Under the pieces are notes generated by a model. The model was not told where the DNA came from. It searched no databases and saw only the letters and a program-made list of their open reading frames with translations. From the NCBI RefSeq assembly GCF_022414575.1, contig NZ_JADWYQ010000035.1:13884-77883 (forward strand): a DNA stretch of 64,000 nucleotides, in the 5' to 3' direction. A program made the translations under genes and the position numbers. Position 1 is the first letter of the stretch, and each line of letters begins with the position of its first letter. This document shows positions 8,201-15,906 of this stretch, piece after piece. The DNA is from Streptomyces sp. MUM 178J. Lineage in GTDB: Bacteria > Actinomycetota > Actinomycetes > Streptomycetales > Streptomycetaceae.

Positions 8201-10712
8201 GCGCGCCGCGACCACCCGCGGCCTCGGGCTGCGCCGCCCCGGCGCGGCCGCCGGGCGTCTGACCGTGCGCAGTCCGCTCGGCGTGAGCCGTGGGGGTTCC
8301 GGGCTTGGCGGAGTCCGGGGCCGTACCGCCGGGACCGGTCGCGGCCTCAGCCGGTGCGGCCCCCGTGGAACCGGGCACGTGGCCGTGCGCGGTGTGCACG
8401 GTGTGTTCGGTGCCGGTTGCGCGCCCGGGGTTGGCCGAGGCGGCCGGAGCGGGGCCCGTCATATGGCCCGGAGCGGCCCGCCCAGCCTCACCGACACCCG
8501 ACGCATGCCCGGCGGGACCCGCTGTCGTACCGGTGTCGGGCGCGGCGGCGGATGCGCCGTCGCCCTGCCCTGCGCCCTCGTCACCAGACGGGTCCTGTCC
8601 TGCCTCGCCGGATGGGCCGACAGCGGCGCTGACGGCACGACCGGAACCCGCCCGGGCCTCGGCCGCGTACGTCGCCGCACCTGCGGGACGGGCGGAGGCG
8701 TCGGCAGCCGGGGGGGCTGCCGCCTCCGCGCTGTTCGCCACACCTGGCTCGGCCGTGGGGACGCCGTGCGCGGCGTCCCCACGGCCGTCGGCGACCGGCG
8801 CCGTGTCCCCGGCCGGCCCCGCGGCGGGCGGGGCCGGGGCGGTCGCGGGCTCGGGCCGCAGGGCCGCCCTGGGCAGGCTGAGCAGTTCCGCCAGACGGTC
8901 GTCCTCGGCGATGGACCGGGCCGCGCGGCGCTCGGCGTCGTAGGCGCGTTCCGCGGCCTGGGCCGCGTCCGCGGCCCGGGCCGCGGTGAGTTCGGCGCGG
9001 GACTCGGCGGCGGCCGCCTCCTTCGCGCGGTCGGCCGTGCCGCGTGCGGTCTCACGGGCGGCGTTCCAGGCGGCCACGGCCGTCTTCTCCGCGTCGCTGG
9101 CGGCGAGCGCGGCGCGCGCCGGGTCGGCATCCGGGGCGCTGTCGTCGAGCCAGCCGGCCCGTACCGCCTCGGCGGTCTCCTGCTCGACCTCGGCGAGCCG
9201 CTGCCGCAGATGTCCGATCTCGCTGCGGGCGCGCTGTGCTTCGGTGGCCGCGGCCGTGGCGTCGCGGTGGGCGACCTCGCCGGCCTCCTGGAGCGCGGCG
9301 GAGCGCGCCTCCTGCTCGTCGGCCACGCGCTCGCCGTCCCCGGCCGCCCGGTGCAGGGCGCGGACGAGCTCCGTCGCTGCTCTGGCGCGGGCGGCGAGGG
9401 CCGGGGCTGCGTCACGCTCGGCCTCGCGGATCGCCGCGGCGACGCGTGCCGAGCGGTCGGCCGCGGCTCGGTGGCGCAGCACGGCTTCGGCCGCCTGCCA
9501 GGCGGAGTGGAGGGTGCGTGCGTCGTTCAGCTCACGGCGCTGGGCGGCGGCGCTCTTCTCCGCCGCGGCGAGTGCCAGCGAGGCGTGGCGGTAGGCCAGT
9601 TCCGCGGCGACGAGGGAGGCGCGGCTACGGGTCTCTTCCGCCTCCGTCACCCGGTCGGCAGCGGATGTGACCTGCTGTGCGAGGTCCGCGGCGCGCCCGC
9701 GTTCCCCGGCGGCGCGGGCGGACAGCTCGCGGTTGAGCGTACGGGTGCGGCGCTCGGCGCTGGCGTGGATCTCCCGGGTGCGGGTGCGGGTCTTTGCGGC
9801 CTCCACGATCCTGCCGAGCAGTTCCACCGAGCCGGCGGTGAAGTCGCGCTCCGCGGTGAGTTCGGCGCGGCGGCCCACCTTGTTGCCGAAGTTGCCGACG
9901 AGGTCGGCGAGTCCGTCGGTGTCCCGCGTGTCGGTGACGGCCCGCAGCAGCAGATCGGTGAAGTCCGAATCCTTCTTGACCGCGAAGAGCCCGGCCGCCT
10001 CACCCTCGTCGGCGTTCATCTCGCGCTGGTAGCGGAAGAGTTCGGGGTCGAGGCCGAGGTCTTGGAGGTGTTCCTTCCAGCGGTCGTGGATCTCCTCCCA
10101 GTACACCTCCAGGTGCGGGTAGGCCTTGCCCGCCTCGGTGAGGGCGTCCCTGAAGCCCTTCATGGTGCGGCGGCGGCCCTGCGCGCCGGACGCCCCTTCG
10201 ACGGGCGGGCGGACGGCGGTGGATTCGGCGACGGGGAGGTTGTCCAGGCTGAGTCCGGGGCCGGGCCGGAAGGAGTACCAGGCCTCGGCGAACTTGCGCG
10301 GGTCGTTGGAGATCTGGCGGCCGCGCCACTCGCTGACCTTGCCGACGACGATCAGTTCGCCGGTGAGCGTGTGCTGCCACTCCAGGGCGACATGCCCGCA
10401 GTCGTCCGCGAGGAGGAACTTGCGCAGCACGCCGGAGCTGGCGCCGCCCAGGGTGTTGCGGTGGCCCGGCAGCATCACCGAGAAGATCAGCTTGAGGAGG
10501 ACGGACTTGCCTCCGCCGTTCTCCAGGAAGAGCACGCCGGCCGGCGCGGGGCGGCGCGGCGGGCCGGCCGGCTCCTCCTCGAAGAACTCGCCCTGGGCCG
10601 GGGCGGGGTTGGGCACGGGTTCGCCGACTCCGCGCAGGTCGAGCACGGTGTCGGCGTAGCGCGCACCGGCCGGCCCGATGGAGTAGAGGCGTACCCGGGA
10701 CAACTCGTACAT
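5298..10712 (-). CDS. SMC/MukB-like coiled-coil ATPase
   Basis: An 1804-aa ATPase with SMC architecture. The head P-loop ENGGGKSVLL is near residues 64-73, followed by a long Ala/Glu/Arg-rich coiled coil (~300-610), an Ala/Gly/Pro-rich low-complexity segment (~620-845), a hinge-like globular part (~910-990), a second coiled coil (~1000-1560), the ABC signature VFSGGQ (~1638) and a Walker B-like LFLDNPIG (~1672). The usual catalytic Glu after the Walker B Asp is Asn here. MukB is ~1490 aa, so this protein is longer, mostly through the central segment. It is the last gene of a three-gene operon with MukF- and MukE-like partners and likely acts in chromosome organisation or anti-plasmid defence. 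No JetD-type nuclease gene is adjacent. Confidence 0.85.
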   Translation of the reverse strand: MYELSRVRLYSIGPAGARYADTVLDLRGVGEPVPNPAPAQGEFFEEEPAGPPRRPAPAGVLFLENGGGKSVLLKLIFSVMLPGHRNTLGGASSGVLRKFLLADDCGHVALEWQHTLTGELIVVGKVSEWRGRQISNDPRKFAEAWYSFRPGPGLSLDNLPVAESTAVRPPVEGASGAQGRRRTMKGFRDALTEAGKAYPHLEVYWEEIHDRWKEHLQDLGLDPELFRYQREMNADEGEAAGLFAVKKDSDFTDLLLRAVTDTRDTDGLADLVGNFGNKVGRRAELTAERDFTAGSVELLGRIVEAAKTRTRTREIHASAERRTRTLNRELSARAAGERGRAADLAQQVTSAADRVTEAEETRSRASLVAAELAYRHASLALAAAEKSAAAQRRELNDARTLHSAWQAAEAVLRHRAAADRSARVAAAIREAERDAAPALAARARAATELVRALHRAAGDGERVADEQEARSAALQEAGEVAHRDATAAATEAQRARSEIGHLRQRLAEVEQETAEAVRAGWLDDSAPDADPARAALAASDAEKTAVAAWNAARETARGTADRAKEAAAAESRAELTAARAADAAQAAERAYDAERRAARSIAEDDRLAELLSLPRAALRPEPATAPAPPAAGPAGDTAPVADGRGDAAHGVPTAEPGVANSAEAAAPPAADASARPAGAATYAAEARAGSGRAVSAAVGPSGEAGQDPSGDEGAGQGDGASAAAPDTGTTAGPAGHASGVGEAGRAAPGHMTGPAPAASANPGRATGTEHTVHTAHGHVPGSTGAAPAEAATGPGGTAPDSAKPGTPTAHAERTAHGQTPGGRAGAAQPEAAGGRGAQGGARTPRRTAEGPLTAEELDRYADELRELLDASIASAERQLFELRTAAADDARILGALGDGGLLPPSPDVLAAVEFLGEHAIPALPGWRYLAQAVDPADHAAVLAARPELVDGVVITDPASHARARDVLAGAALLPRSAVAVGTAAALLAPVPGPGAGDADVFLVPPNPAMHDEHAADEERQALRARAAARDEEIRALAARLAGDRSLAARLGSWRADCPAGMLAELAEAAQSAREATAEAERTLAEARAVRTESEEAAADAARVRDERQEAAQRARRSADALAGLAFRLRERAGWQVKLRELADDAAEAEARATACLERAKAADEDRRAAQRAADDAHRTARALRAERAEIAGAPENAPENAPDDARADGAAHDGAEVGPDAHRPSLPALRESYRAASQLYEKVGVGADLRAEQARAESDESAALAELDRLTNRVRTRAAQLLESMDGADGPSRQAAAARAESHVQLLEQRASEASEKLGRLRGEAERLAPADGEAHTGLPDELTPADADHAQALLRTANAELASRADELEASRAAHSGLLQAHRTAEDAASGFEETAALLRDLLRDHQPEDEPAEVSEPYASGLEEARRAAAEARRSLRGCATDLSAAEAAVREASDVLVRHANSTRYEQVRTPARQQIRELPAAALPEHAAKWAEAFAPRLRVLTDELAQLERNRDTIVDRLRGLVETALATLRSAQRLSRLPEGLGEWSGQEFLRIRFEEPDQATLAERLGEVIDEATRAAVKKSPSGVYGDGRRDGMSLLLRGVQAALQPKGVAVEILKPDAVLRAERVPVGQMGDVFSGGQLLTAAIALYCTMAALRSNDRGRDRHRHAGTLFLDNPIGRANATYLLELQRAVSDALGVQLLYTTGLFDTTALAEFPLVIRLRNDADLRAGLKYISVEEHLRPGLPQIDPAGETVHGEITATRMFRRAADRVPEPATGHAPEGIAVPAGGAEEADAAPVP

Positions 10713-10778
10713 GGCGGTCGGACTCTCAGTCGTCTTCTCGGTCGGAGGCTGGCGGGTGTGGCGGGGCGGGCGCCCGGC

Positions 10779-11690
10779 TCACGTGTGGAAGGGCAGGCCG
10801 GCGCCGGGGGCCAGCTCCAGGTCGTCGCCTTCGGGCGGGGGCAGGAGGGTGGCGGAGCCGTCGGACACCGGGACGACGCCGAGGTCCAGCAGTTCGGCCA
10901 TGGCGGCGCCGCCCGCCATGTCGCGCACCTGGAGCTGGTAGCGGGCGGTGGTGCGGTACGAACCGCCCGCGTCGTCTCCGGTCCGCTGGAGGAAGCCGGA
11001 GTCGGCGAGGAAGCCGACTGCCTTGCCGATGATGCCTGTGGTGGAGCCGGCGAGGCGGCGGGCGTCCTTGGTGGCCCCGGTGGCGCTGCGACGCGCATAG
11101 ATCCGCCAGGCGGCTTCGAGCCCGGGGGCGTCGCTGGCGGGGTCGGTGTTCTCCCCCTGCTGCTCGGCCCGTTCCTCCAGGCGGCGGCAGGCCTGGCGGA
11201 CGAAGGCGTCGACGCCGTTGACGGTGATGCGGCCGATATAGCCGTCGTCGGCGAGGTCTTCGGGGCGGGGAAAGGCGAGGGCGGCGACGGCGAGGTGCGC
11301 GAGACCGTGCAGAAACCGGTCGGCGGAGTCGGCGGCGGCACGGCGGGCGTAGTCGCTCATGCGGACGGCGAAGACCGAGTCCTCTCCTGCGGTGACGGCC
11401 ATCCCGGCGCGCGGGGAGACCTCGAGGACGACGAGCCCGAGGCCGGTGGCCACGGCGTCGGCGAGCCGGGCGAAGGCGCCGTCCTCCCGGTAGCGGCGGA
11501 GCAGATCCGTGTACTCGGCGTCGCGGGCGGGGAGCAGCTTGGGCTGGAGTCCGAAGGAGACGAGCCGCGCGGCGTCGGCAGCGTCCGCGGGTGTGACGGC
11601 CCCTCCTGTGGCGGGGGGCGCCGCCTCGGGTGCGTCCGCCTCACGCCACGCGTCGCTGCGCTCCGCGGTGTGGGAGGGGTGGTCGCTCAC
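10779..11690 (-). CDS. MukE/MksE-like SMC partner protein
   Basis: A 303-aa soluble protein with no clear catalytic motif. An internal segment LRRYREDGAFARLADAVATG (~residues 64-83) and a following alpha/beta part look like a winged-helix protein. Position and size (between a kleisin-like gene and an SMC-like ATPase) match MukE, MksE or JetB, which bridge the kleisin and the SMC heads. The family assignment is by context and weak resemblance. The GTG start overlaps, by GTGA, the stop of a 24-codon frame that itself overlaps the upstream gene. The next gene starts 66 bp downstream. Confidence 0.65.
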   Translation of the reverse strand: MSDHPSHTAERSDAWREADAPEAAPPATGGAVTPADAADAARLVSFGLQPKLLPARDAEYTDLLRRYREDGAFARLADAVATGLGLVVLEVSPRAGMAVTAGEDSVFAVRMSDYARRAAADSADRFLHGLAHLAVAALAFPRPEDLADDGYIGRITVNGVDAFVRQACRRLEERAEQQGENTDPASDAPGLEAAWRIYARRSATGATKDARRLAGSTTGIIGKAVGFLADSGFLQRTGDDAGGSYRTTARYQLQVRDMAGGAAMAELLDLGVVPVSDGSATLLPPPEGDDLELAPGAGLPFHT

Positions 11691-11761
11691 GGCTGGGGCT
11701 CCTTGTCGGGGGTGGTGCGGTCGGCGGTGCGGCGGGGGGCTGGGGCGGGCGGCGCGCTCAT
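11687..11761 (-). CDS. Possible 24-codon coupling peptide between SMC-operon genes
   Basis: A 24-codon open frame beginning MSAPPAPAPRR fills the gap between the kleisin-like and MukE-like genes. Its ATG overlaps the upstream stop (ATGA) and its stop overlaps the downstream GTG start (GTGA). This perfect double overlap suggests that ribosomes pass through it to reach the next cistron. It may be a coupling device or simply chance. Alternatively, the MukE-like gene once began at this ATG and a one-base indel split it. No homologue is known to me. Confidence 0.35.
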   Translation of the reverse strand: MSAPPAPAPRRTADRTTPDKEPQP

Positions 11762-13314
11762 GCGGAGTCCTTGCGGTCCGCGGCCATGCCCGCTGCGTCC
11801 AGCAGTGCCGTGCCGACGATGAGGTCTGCGCCGCCGAACTCCGGGTCGTCCAGTTCCGTGCCGTCGTCGACCGCGAAGAGCAGGCGCTGTTCGCCCTGGC
11901 GGTAGGCGGTGCCGACGGGCGGGCTGGCCGCGTGGACGGCCAGCAGGGCGACCAGATAGGGCAGTTCGGGGTCGCGCTTGCGGGCTTCCGCGAGCAGCCC
12001 GGAGAGACGGCGCGGCGCGTCGTGTTCGAGATCGAGAAGTTCCATGGCTCCGGCGAGCTGCTCTTCGCTGAAGCGGCTGTCGTCGGGGGTGGCGATCAGG
12101 TCCGGCTCGGGCATCTCCGCGCCCAGGTGTTCACGCTCGACGGGCGGGGTGAGCAGGAGGTCGACGAGGTCGCCGAGGCGCACCGAGGCGGGGGTGCGCA
12201 GTCCGGCGCCGCGGGCGAAGTACGCCTCCGTGACGCGTGTGGCCTGCTCGACGGGGAGGGGCAGCAGGGGCGCGAGGAGTTGCCCGTACAGATCGAGGCC
12301 GGCGCGGGCGGCAGGCGGGGCGAATGCCTGGCGGTCCTGTTCGGCGCGGAACAGGGGGCCGGCCTCCAGGAGCCTGGACTGGAGCTGGGTGTGGCGGCGG
12401 ATGCAGTCCTTGACGATGTCGACCAGCTCGGCGGCGCGCCTCTTGTGTTCGGGGTCGGTGGCCTCGTCGCGTGCCTTGCGGATGTTCATCAGGATGGCGT
12501 TCTCGTGGCGGTAGCGGTCGGCTACGTGGTCGAGCGCCTCGGCGATCATGTCGGGGACGGTCTCGAGCCAGTCGACGGCGCGCACATTGCGGCGGGTGGC
12601 CTCCAGCGTGCGGCGCAGGGTCTCCGCGTACTGGACGGTGCGGTAGCGGGCCTGCTCGGCGGCGAGCTGGGCGTCGGCGAGGCGACCGCGGCTGATGAGG
12701 ACCTCGAGTTTGACCTCGGCGGCGATCTGGGCGCTGGTGACGTCCGTGTCGAGCGCGCCGACCAGGACGTTGACGGCTTCGTCGGTGGTGCGGAGGTAGA
12801 CGGCGCCGCCGTAGCCGGGGACTTCCTCGATGAGCTTGAAGTCGTAGTCGCGGCGGGTGTAGACGCCGTCGGGACCGAAGGTGCCGTACACGGCGCGGAA
12901 TCCGCGGTCCACGCTGCCGACGTTGATCAGGTTCTCCAGCACCCAGCGGGCCACGCGCTCGTGCTCGGCGGCGGGGCGGTGGGAGGTCTGGGCGGCGACG
13001 CGCGGCATCAGCCGGGCCACTATCTGGTCGTGGTCGGCTCCGGTGTCGAAGTCCATGGTGAGGGTGACGAGGTCGATCGCGGCGAGGGCGACCTCGGCCA
13101 TGGAGTAGACCGAGTACTCGCCGGCCAGATTGGCCTTGCGCACGTCGAGGTCGTGCAGCGGCGCGGTGCAGGCGAGCGCGCGCAGCCGCCGCGCCAGCCC
13201 TTCGTCGGCGGCCGGGCCCTGAGCGGGCCGCGGCCCCGCGCTGAACTGGGGCGGAACGAAGTCCGTCGAGGCAGGCGAAGTCACGGTGCACAGGTTAGGT
13301 CCTTGCACTGACAC
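11758..13314 (-). CDS. Kleisin-like (MukF/MksF-type) subunit
   Basis: A 518-aa, mostly helical protein. An N-terminal alpha-helical, possibly winged-helix, region (~35-190) is followed by a long charged helical stretch (~190-350) and a C-terminal domain rich in short helices. The first position in an operon ahead of MukE- and MukB-like genes is the usual place of MukF/MksF/JetA. The GTG at 13314 is used here, but a GTG about ten codons later is equally possible because neither has a strong ribosome site. The role inferred is bridging the two ATPase heads and recruiting the MukE-like partner. Confidence 0.65.
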   Translation of the reverse strand: MSVQGPNLCTVTSPASTDFVPPQFSAGPRPAQGPAADEGLARRLRALACTAPLHDLDVRKANLAGEYSVYSMAEVALAAIDLVTLTMDFDTGADHDQIVARLMPRVAAQTSHRPAAEHERVARWVLENLINVGSVDRGFRAVYGTFGPDGVYTRRDYDFKLIEEVPGYGGAVYLRTTDEAVNVLVGALDTDVTSAQIAAEVKLEVLISRGRLADAQLAAEQARYRTVQYAETLRRTLEATRRNVRAVDWLETVPDMIAEALDHVADRYRHENAILMNIRKARDEATDPEHKRRAAELVDIVKDCIRRHTQLQSRLLEAGPLFRAEQDRQAFAPPAARAGLDLYGQLLAPLLPLPVEQATRVTEAYFARGAGLRTPASVRLGDLVDLLLTPPVEREHLGAEMPEPDLIATPDDSRFSEEQLAGAMELLDLEHDAPRRLSGLLAEARKRDPELPYLVALLAVHAASPPVGTAYRQGEQRLLFAVDDGTELDDPEFGGADLIVGTALLDAAGMAADRKDSA

Positions 13315-13733
13315 CGGTCTAAACGGCGCAGAAACCTCGCGGTGCGGTCACCCTCACCATCCCCGGCGGCGCATGCCGGCCCTGCCGTCGGCGGACGGGC
13401 CCGGCACGCCGACCGCTCTGTGCGCGGCGCGGCGCCTGGGGTGCGGAGTCGCCGACGCGGGTCCGGCGTGCGGGGCGGTTCTTCCGGTGTCCGGGGCCAC
13501 GGGCTGCGGCCCCGGGGCGGGCGACGCGGCGAAGGCCGAACTGCGCGCCCGCAACGGCGCGTGCGGGAGGGCAGGACCGGTGTCGTCCTGACTGCGCGGA
13601 GCGCGCGGGTCCCGGTGCCCGACCCGGGCGGGACGGTCGGCGGCCACGCCGCAGGCCGCCGCCTCCGAGCGCGGCCGGGCCGTTGCCGCCGTCCGCGCCG
13701 CAGGGCCGGGCCGCGGCCGGGGCCGCCGGCGGT
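13315..13733. other. GC-rich intergenic region without a recognisable gene
   Basis: About 420 bp between the start of the SMC-like operon and the end of the GntR gene. Open frames in it are short, arginine/proline-rich and lack ribosome sites. It should contain the operon promoter, but I could not pick out one with confidence. Confidence 0.5.
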
Positions 13734-14441
13734 TCAGGTCTCGTCGTGGGCCACGATGTCGCCGTATGCCTCGACGAGCCGCTCGCGGGAGTCGTCGAGA
13801 TACTCGATCAGCAGACGTTCCGCGGCTGTGGGCTCACCGGCGCGCAGAGCCTCCAGGATTGCCCTGTTTCGAACCAGAAAAGGCTGGTGCAGTCGGCGGG
13901 GATCGTCCACGACGTGGAAGGCGAGCCGCAGTTCCGCGAGGACCCCGCGCATCAGCTCGTCGGTGCGGGCGCTCCCGGCCAGCGCGACCAGTTCGCGGTG
14001 GAAGTGGATATTGGCGGTCGAGACGCCTTTCCAGTCGCGCTCCCGCGCGGACCGCTCGCCGTCCGCGACGGCCGCGTCGAGTTCGTCCAGCACGTACGGA
14101 GGTTCGCCGAGGCCCTGGACGACGGCGCACTCGACAAGACGCCTCGTCCGGTAGATGTCCTCCACGTCCTGGACCGCGAGCATGCGGACGAACACGCCGC
14201 GGTTGAGTTCGTGCACCAGCAGCCGCTCGTGGGTGAGCAGGCGGAACGCCTCGCGCAGGGTGTTGCGCGAGACGCCGAGGGCCTTGCCGATGGCGTCCTC
14301 GGACAGCCGCTCGCCGGGCGGGAAGTAGCCCTCGGCGATGCGTGTGCGCAGGATGTCCGCGACGCGTTCCGCGGTGCTGGTGCGGCCCAGCAGCGGCCGG
14401 TCGTCCGCCAGCCCGCCGATACCCGACTCTGTCGCCCCCAC
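13734..14441 (-). CDS. GntR-family (FadR-type) transcriptional regulator
   Basis: A 235-aa regulator. The N-terminal winged helix spans ~25-90 (ERVADILRTRIAEGYFPPGE and then ALGVSRNTLREAFRLL). It is followed by an FCD-type all-helical ligand domain with metal-binding-like residues (ANIHFHREL). The gene starts with GTG and is divergent from the MFS transporter and pxpABC genes, so it most likely controls them and itself in response to 5-oxoproline or a related acid. A candidate operator lies in the shared intergenic region at 14546-14565. Confidence 0.88.
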   Translation of the reverse strand: MGATESGIGGLADDRPLLGRTSTAERVADILRTRIAEGYFPPGERLSEDAIGKALGVSRNTLREAFRLLTHERLLVHELNRGVFVRMLAVQDVEDIYRTRRLVECAVVQGLGEPPYVLDELDAAVADGERSARERDWKGVSTANIHFHRELVALAGSARTDELMRGVLAELRLAFHVVDDPRRLHQPFLVRNRAILEALRAGEPTAAERLLIEYLDDSRERLVEAYGDIVAHDET

Positions 14442-14545
14442 AGCGCCCTCTCTCCCTCGTCGGCCGCTGCCGACATGTGCAGGTACTCGGCAGGAATCCT
14501 AGAAGCCGCCGACGAGCAGACGCGCGGAACGACTTTCCACAACCC

Positions 14546-14565
14546 TTGTCGGATCGTTCAACAAT
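14546..14565 (+). promoter_or_regulatory. Candidate GntR operator within a promoter
   Basis: The sequence contains the interrupted dyad ttgt-N11-acaa, with the half-site gttcaacaat typical of FadR-type operators. TTGTCG (14546) and TACCTT (14570) form a plausible -35/-10 pair with an 18-bp spacer for the transporter operon. Binding in the spacer would repress it. The call rests on motif resemblance. Confidence 0.4.
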
Positions 14566-14628
14566 CCTCTACCTTGGCGAATCCGCACGGTCTCAGCGGC
14601 ACCCCTCCCCTTCGACTGCGAGGTGCAG

Positions 14629-15906
14629 ATGAGTACGACCCGGACCCAGGCCGACCACGGCCGACTGCCGGACGACACAGGCGCGTTCGCGTGGCTGCGG
14701 GCCCTCGGACCGCGAGGGCGGCGCGCCTTCGCGGGGGCGTTCGGCGGATTCGCCCTCGACTCCTACGACTACTTCACCCTGCCGCTGAGCATGGTGGCGA
14801 TCTCGGCGTATTTCAGCCTGGACAACGGCCAGACGGGCCTGCTGACCACCGTCACGCTGGTCGTCTCCGCCATCGGCGGCGCGCTCGCCGGGATCCTGGC
14901 CGACCGCATCGGCCGGGTGAAAGCCCTGATGGTCACGGTGACCACCTATGCGGTGTTCACCGTCGCGTGCGGATTCGCCCCCAACTACGAGACCCTGCTG
15001 GTCTTCCGCGCCCTCCAGGGACTCGGCTTCGGCGGCGAGTGGGCGGTGGGCGCGATCCTGGTCGCCGAGTACGCCACCGCCAAGCACCGCGGCCGGACTC
15101 TCGGAGCGGTGCAGAGTTCCTGGGCGGCCGGCTGGGCGCTCGCCGTCATCGTCTACACCGTGGTGTTCCACTTCCTGGACCCGGACACCGCCTGGCGTGT
15201 GATGTTCTGGACGGGCGCGCTGCCCGCCCTGCTGATCGTCTACGTCCGGCGGAACGTCAGCGACGCACCCGAGGCGGAGAAGCGCCGCGCCTCCAGCGGC
15301 GAACGGGGCTCCTTCTCCATGATCTTCCGGGGCGAACTGCTGCGCGTCACCGTCTTCGCCACACTGCTCTCCACCGGAGTGCAGGGCGGCTACTACACCC
15401 TGGCGACCTGGGTGCCGACCTATCTGAAGACCGAGCGCGGCCTGACCGTCGTCGGCACGGGCGGCTACCTCGCCTTCCTGATCTCGGGCGCGTTCATCGG
15501 ATATCTCACGGGCGGCTATCTCACGGACCGAATAGGCCGAAAGCGGAACATCTCGCTCTTCGCGGCGCTGTCGGCGGCCGGAATCCTGGCGTACACCAAC
15601 ATCCCGGAGGGGTCGAACGGGTTGCTGCTGGTCCTCGGCTTCCCACTCGGTTTCTGCATGTCGGCCATCTTCAGCGGGTTCGGCTCCTTCCTCAGCGAGC
15701 TCTACCCGGCCGCGGTGCGCGGGACGGGCCAGGGATTCACCTACAACAGCGGACGCGCGGTCGGCGCTTTCCTGCCGACGCTCGTGGGGTTCCTCTCCGA
15801 CAGCTGGGGGGTGGGCGGAGCGCTGGTCTTCGGAGCGGCGGGGTACGGACTTGCGGCGGCGGCTCTGTCCGGGCTGCCCGAGACACGTGGCAGGGAGCTG
15901 CTGTGA
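14629..15906 (+). CDS. MFS transporter, acid:proton symporter type
   Basis: A 425-aa, 12-TM major facilitator. The loop 2-3 motif GILADRIGRVKAL (~residues 84-96), the GFGGEWAVG motif in TM4 (~131-139) and the repeat DRIGRKRN (~298-305) are typical of the aromatic/organic acid:H+ symporter group. I chose ATG 14629 because GAGG precedes it; a GTG two codons earlier lacks a ribosome site. The stop overlaps pxpA by GTGA. Given the downstream pxpABC genes, uptake of 5-oxoproline or a similar acid is the simplest role, but this is inferred. Confidence 0.85.
   Translation: MSTTRTQADHGRLPDDTGAFAWLRALGPRGRRAFAGAFGGFALDSYDYFTLPLSMVAISAYFSLDNGQTGLLTTVTLVVSAIGGALAGILADRIGRVKALMVTVTTYAVFTVACGFAPNYETLLVFRALQGLGFGGEWAVGAILVAEYATAKHRGRTLGAVQSSWAAGWALAVIVYTVVFHFLDPDTAWRVMFWTGALPALLIVYVRRNVSDAPEAEKRRASSGERGSFSMIFRGELLRVTVFATLLSTGVQGGYYTLATWVPTYLKTERGLTVVGTGGYLAFLISGAFIGYLTGGYLTDRIGRKRNISLFAALSAAGILAYTNIPEGSNGLLLVLGFPLGFCMSAIFSGFGSFLSELYPAAVRGTGQGFTYNSGRAVGAFLPTLVGFLSDSWGVGGALVFGAAGYGLAAAALSGLPETRGRELL

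Noticed and set aside
6492..11822. A 1776-codon open frame on the plus strand, antisense to the SMC-like gene
   Set aside because: It arises from the codon bias of a very GC-rich gene on the other strand. The protein is Gly/Arg/Val-rich with no domain, whereas the minus frame has a P-loop, ABC signature and coiled coils.
5298..13314. A complete Wadjet defence system
   Set aside because: The fourth component jetD is not present on either side, so only a MukBEF/Mks/Wadjet-like SMC operon is claimed.
13286..13591. A 101-codon plus-strand frame upstream of the SMC-like operon
   Set aside because: No ribosome site, low-complexity Ala/Gly/Arg composition and no sign of a domain.
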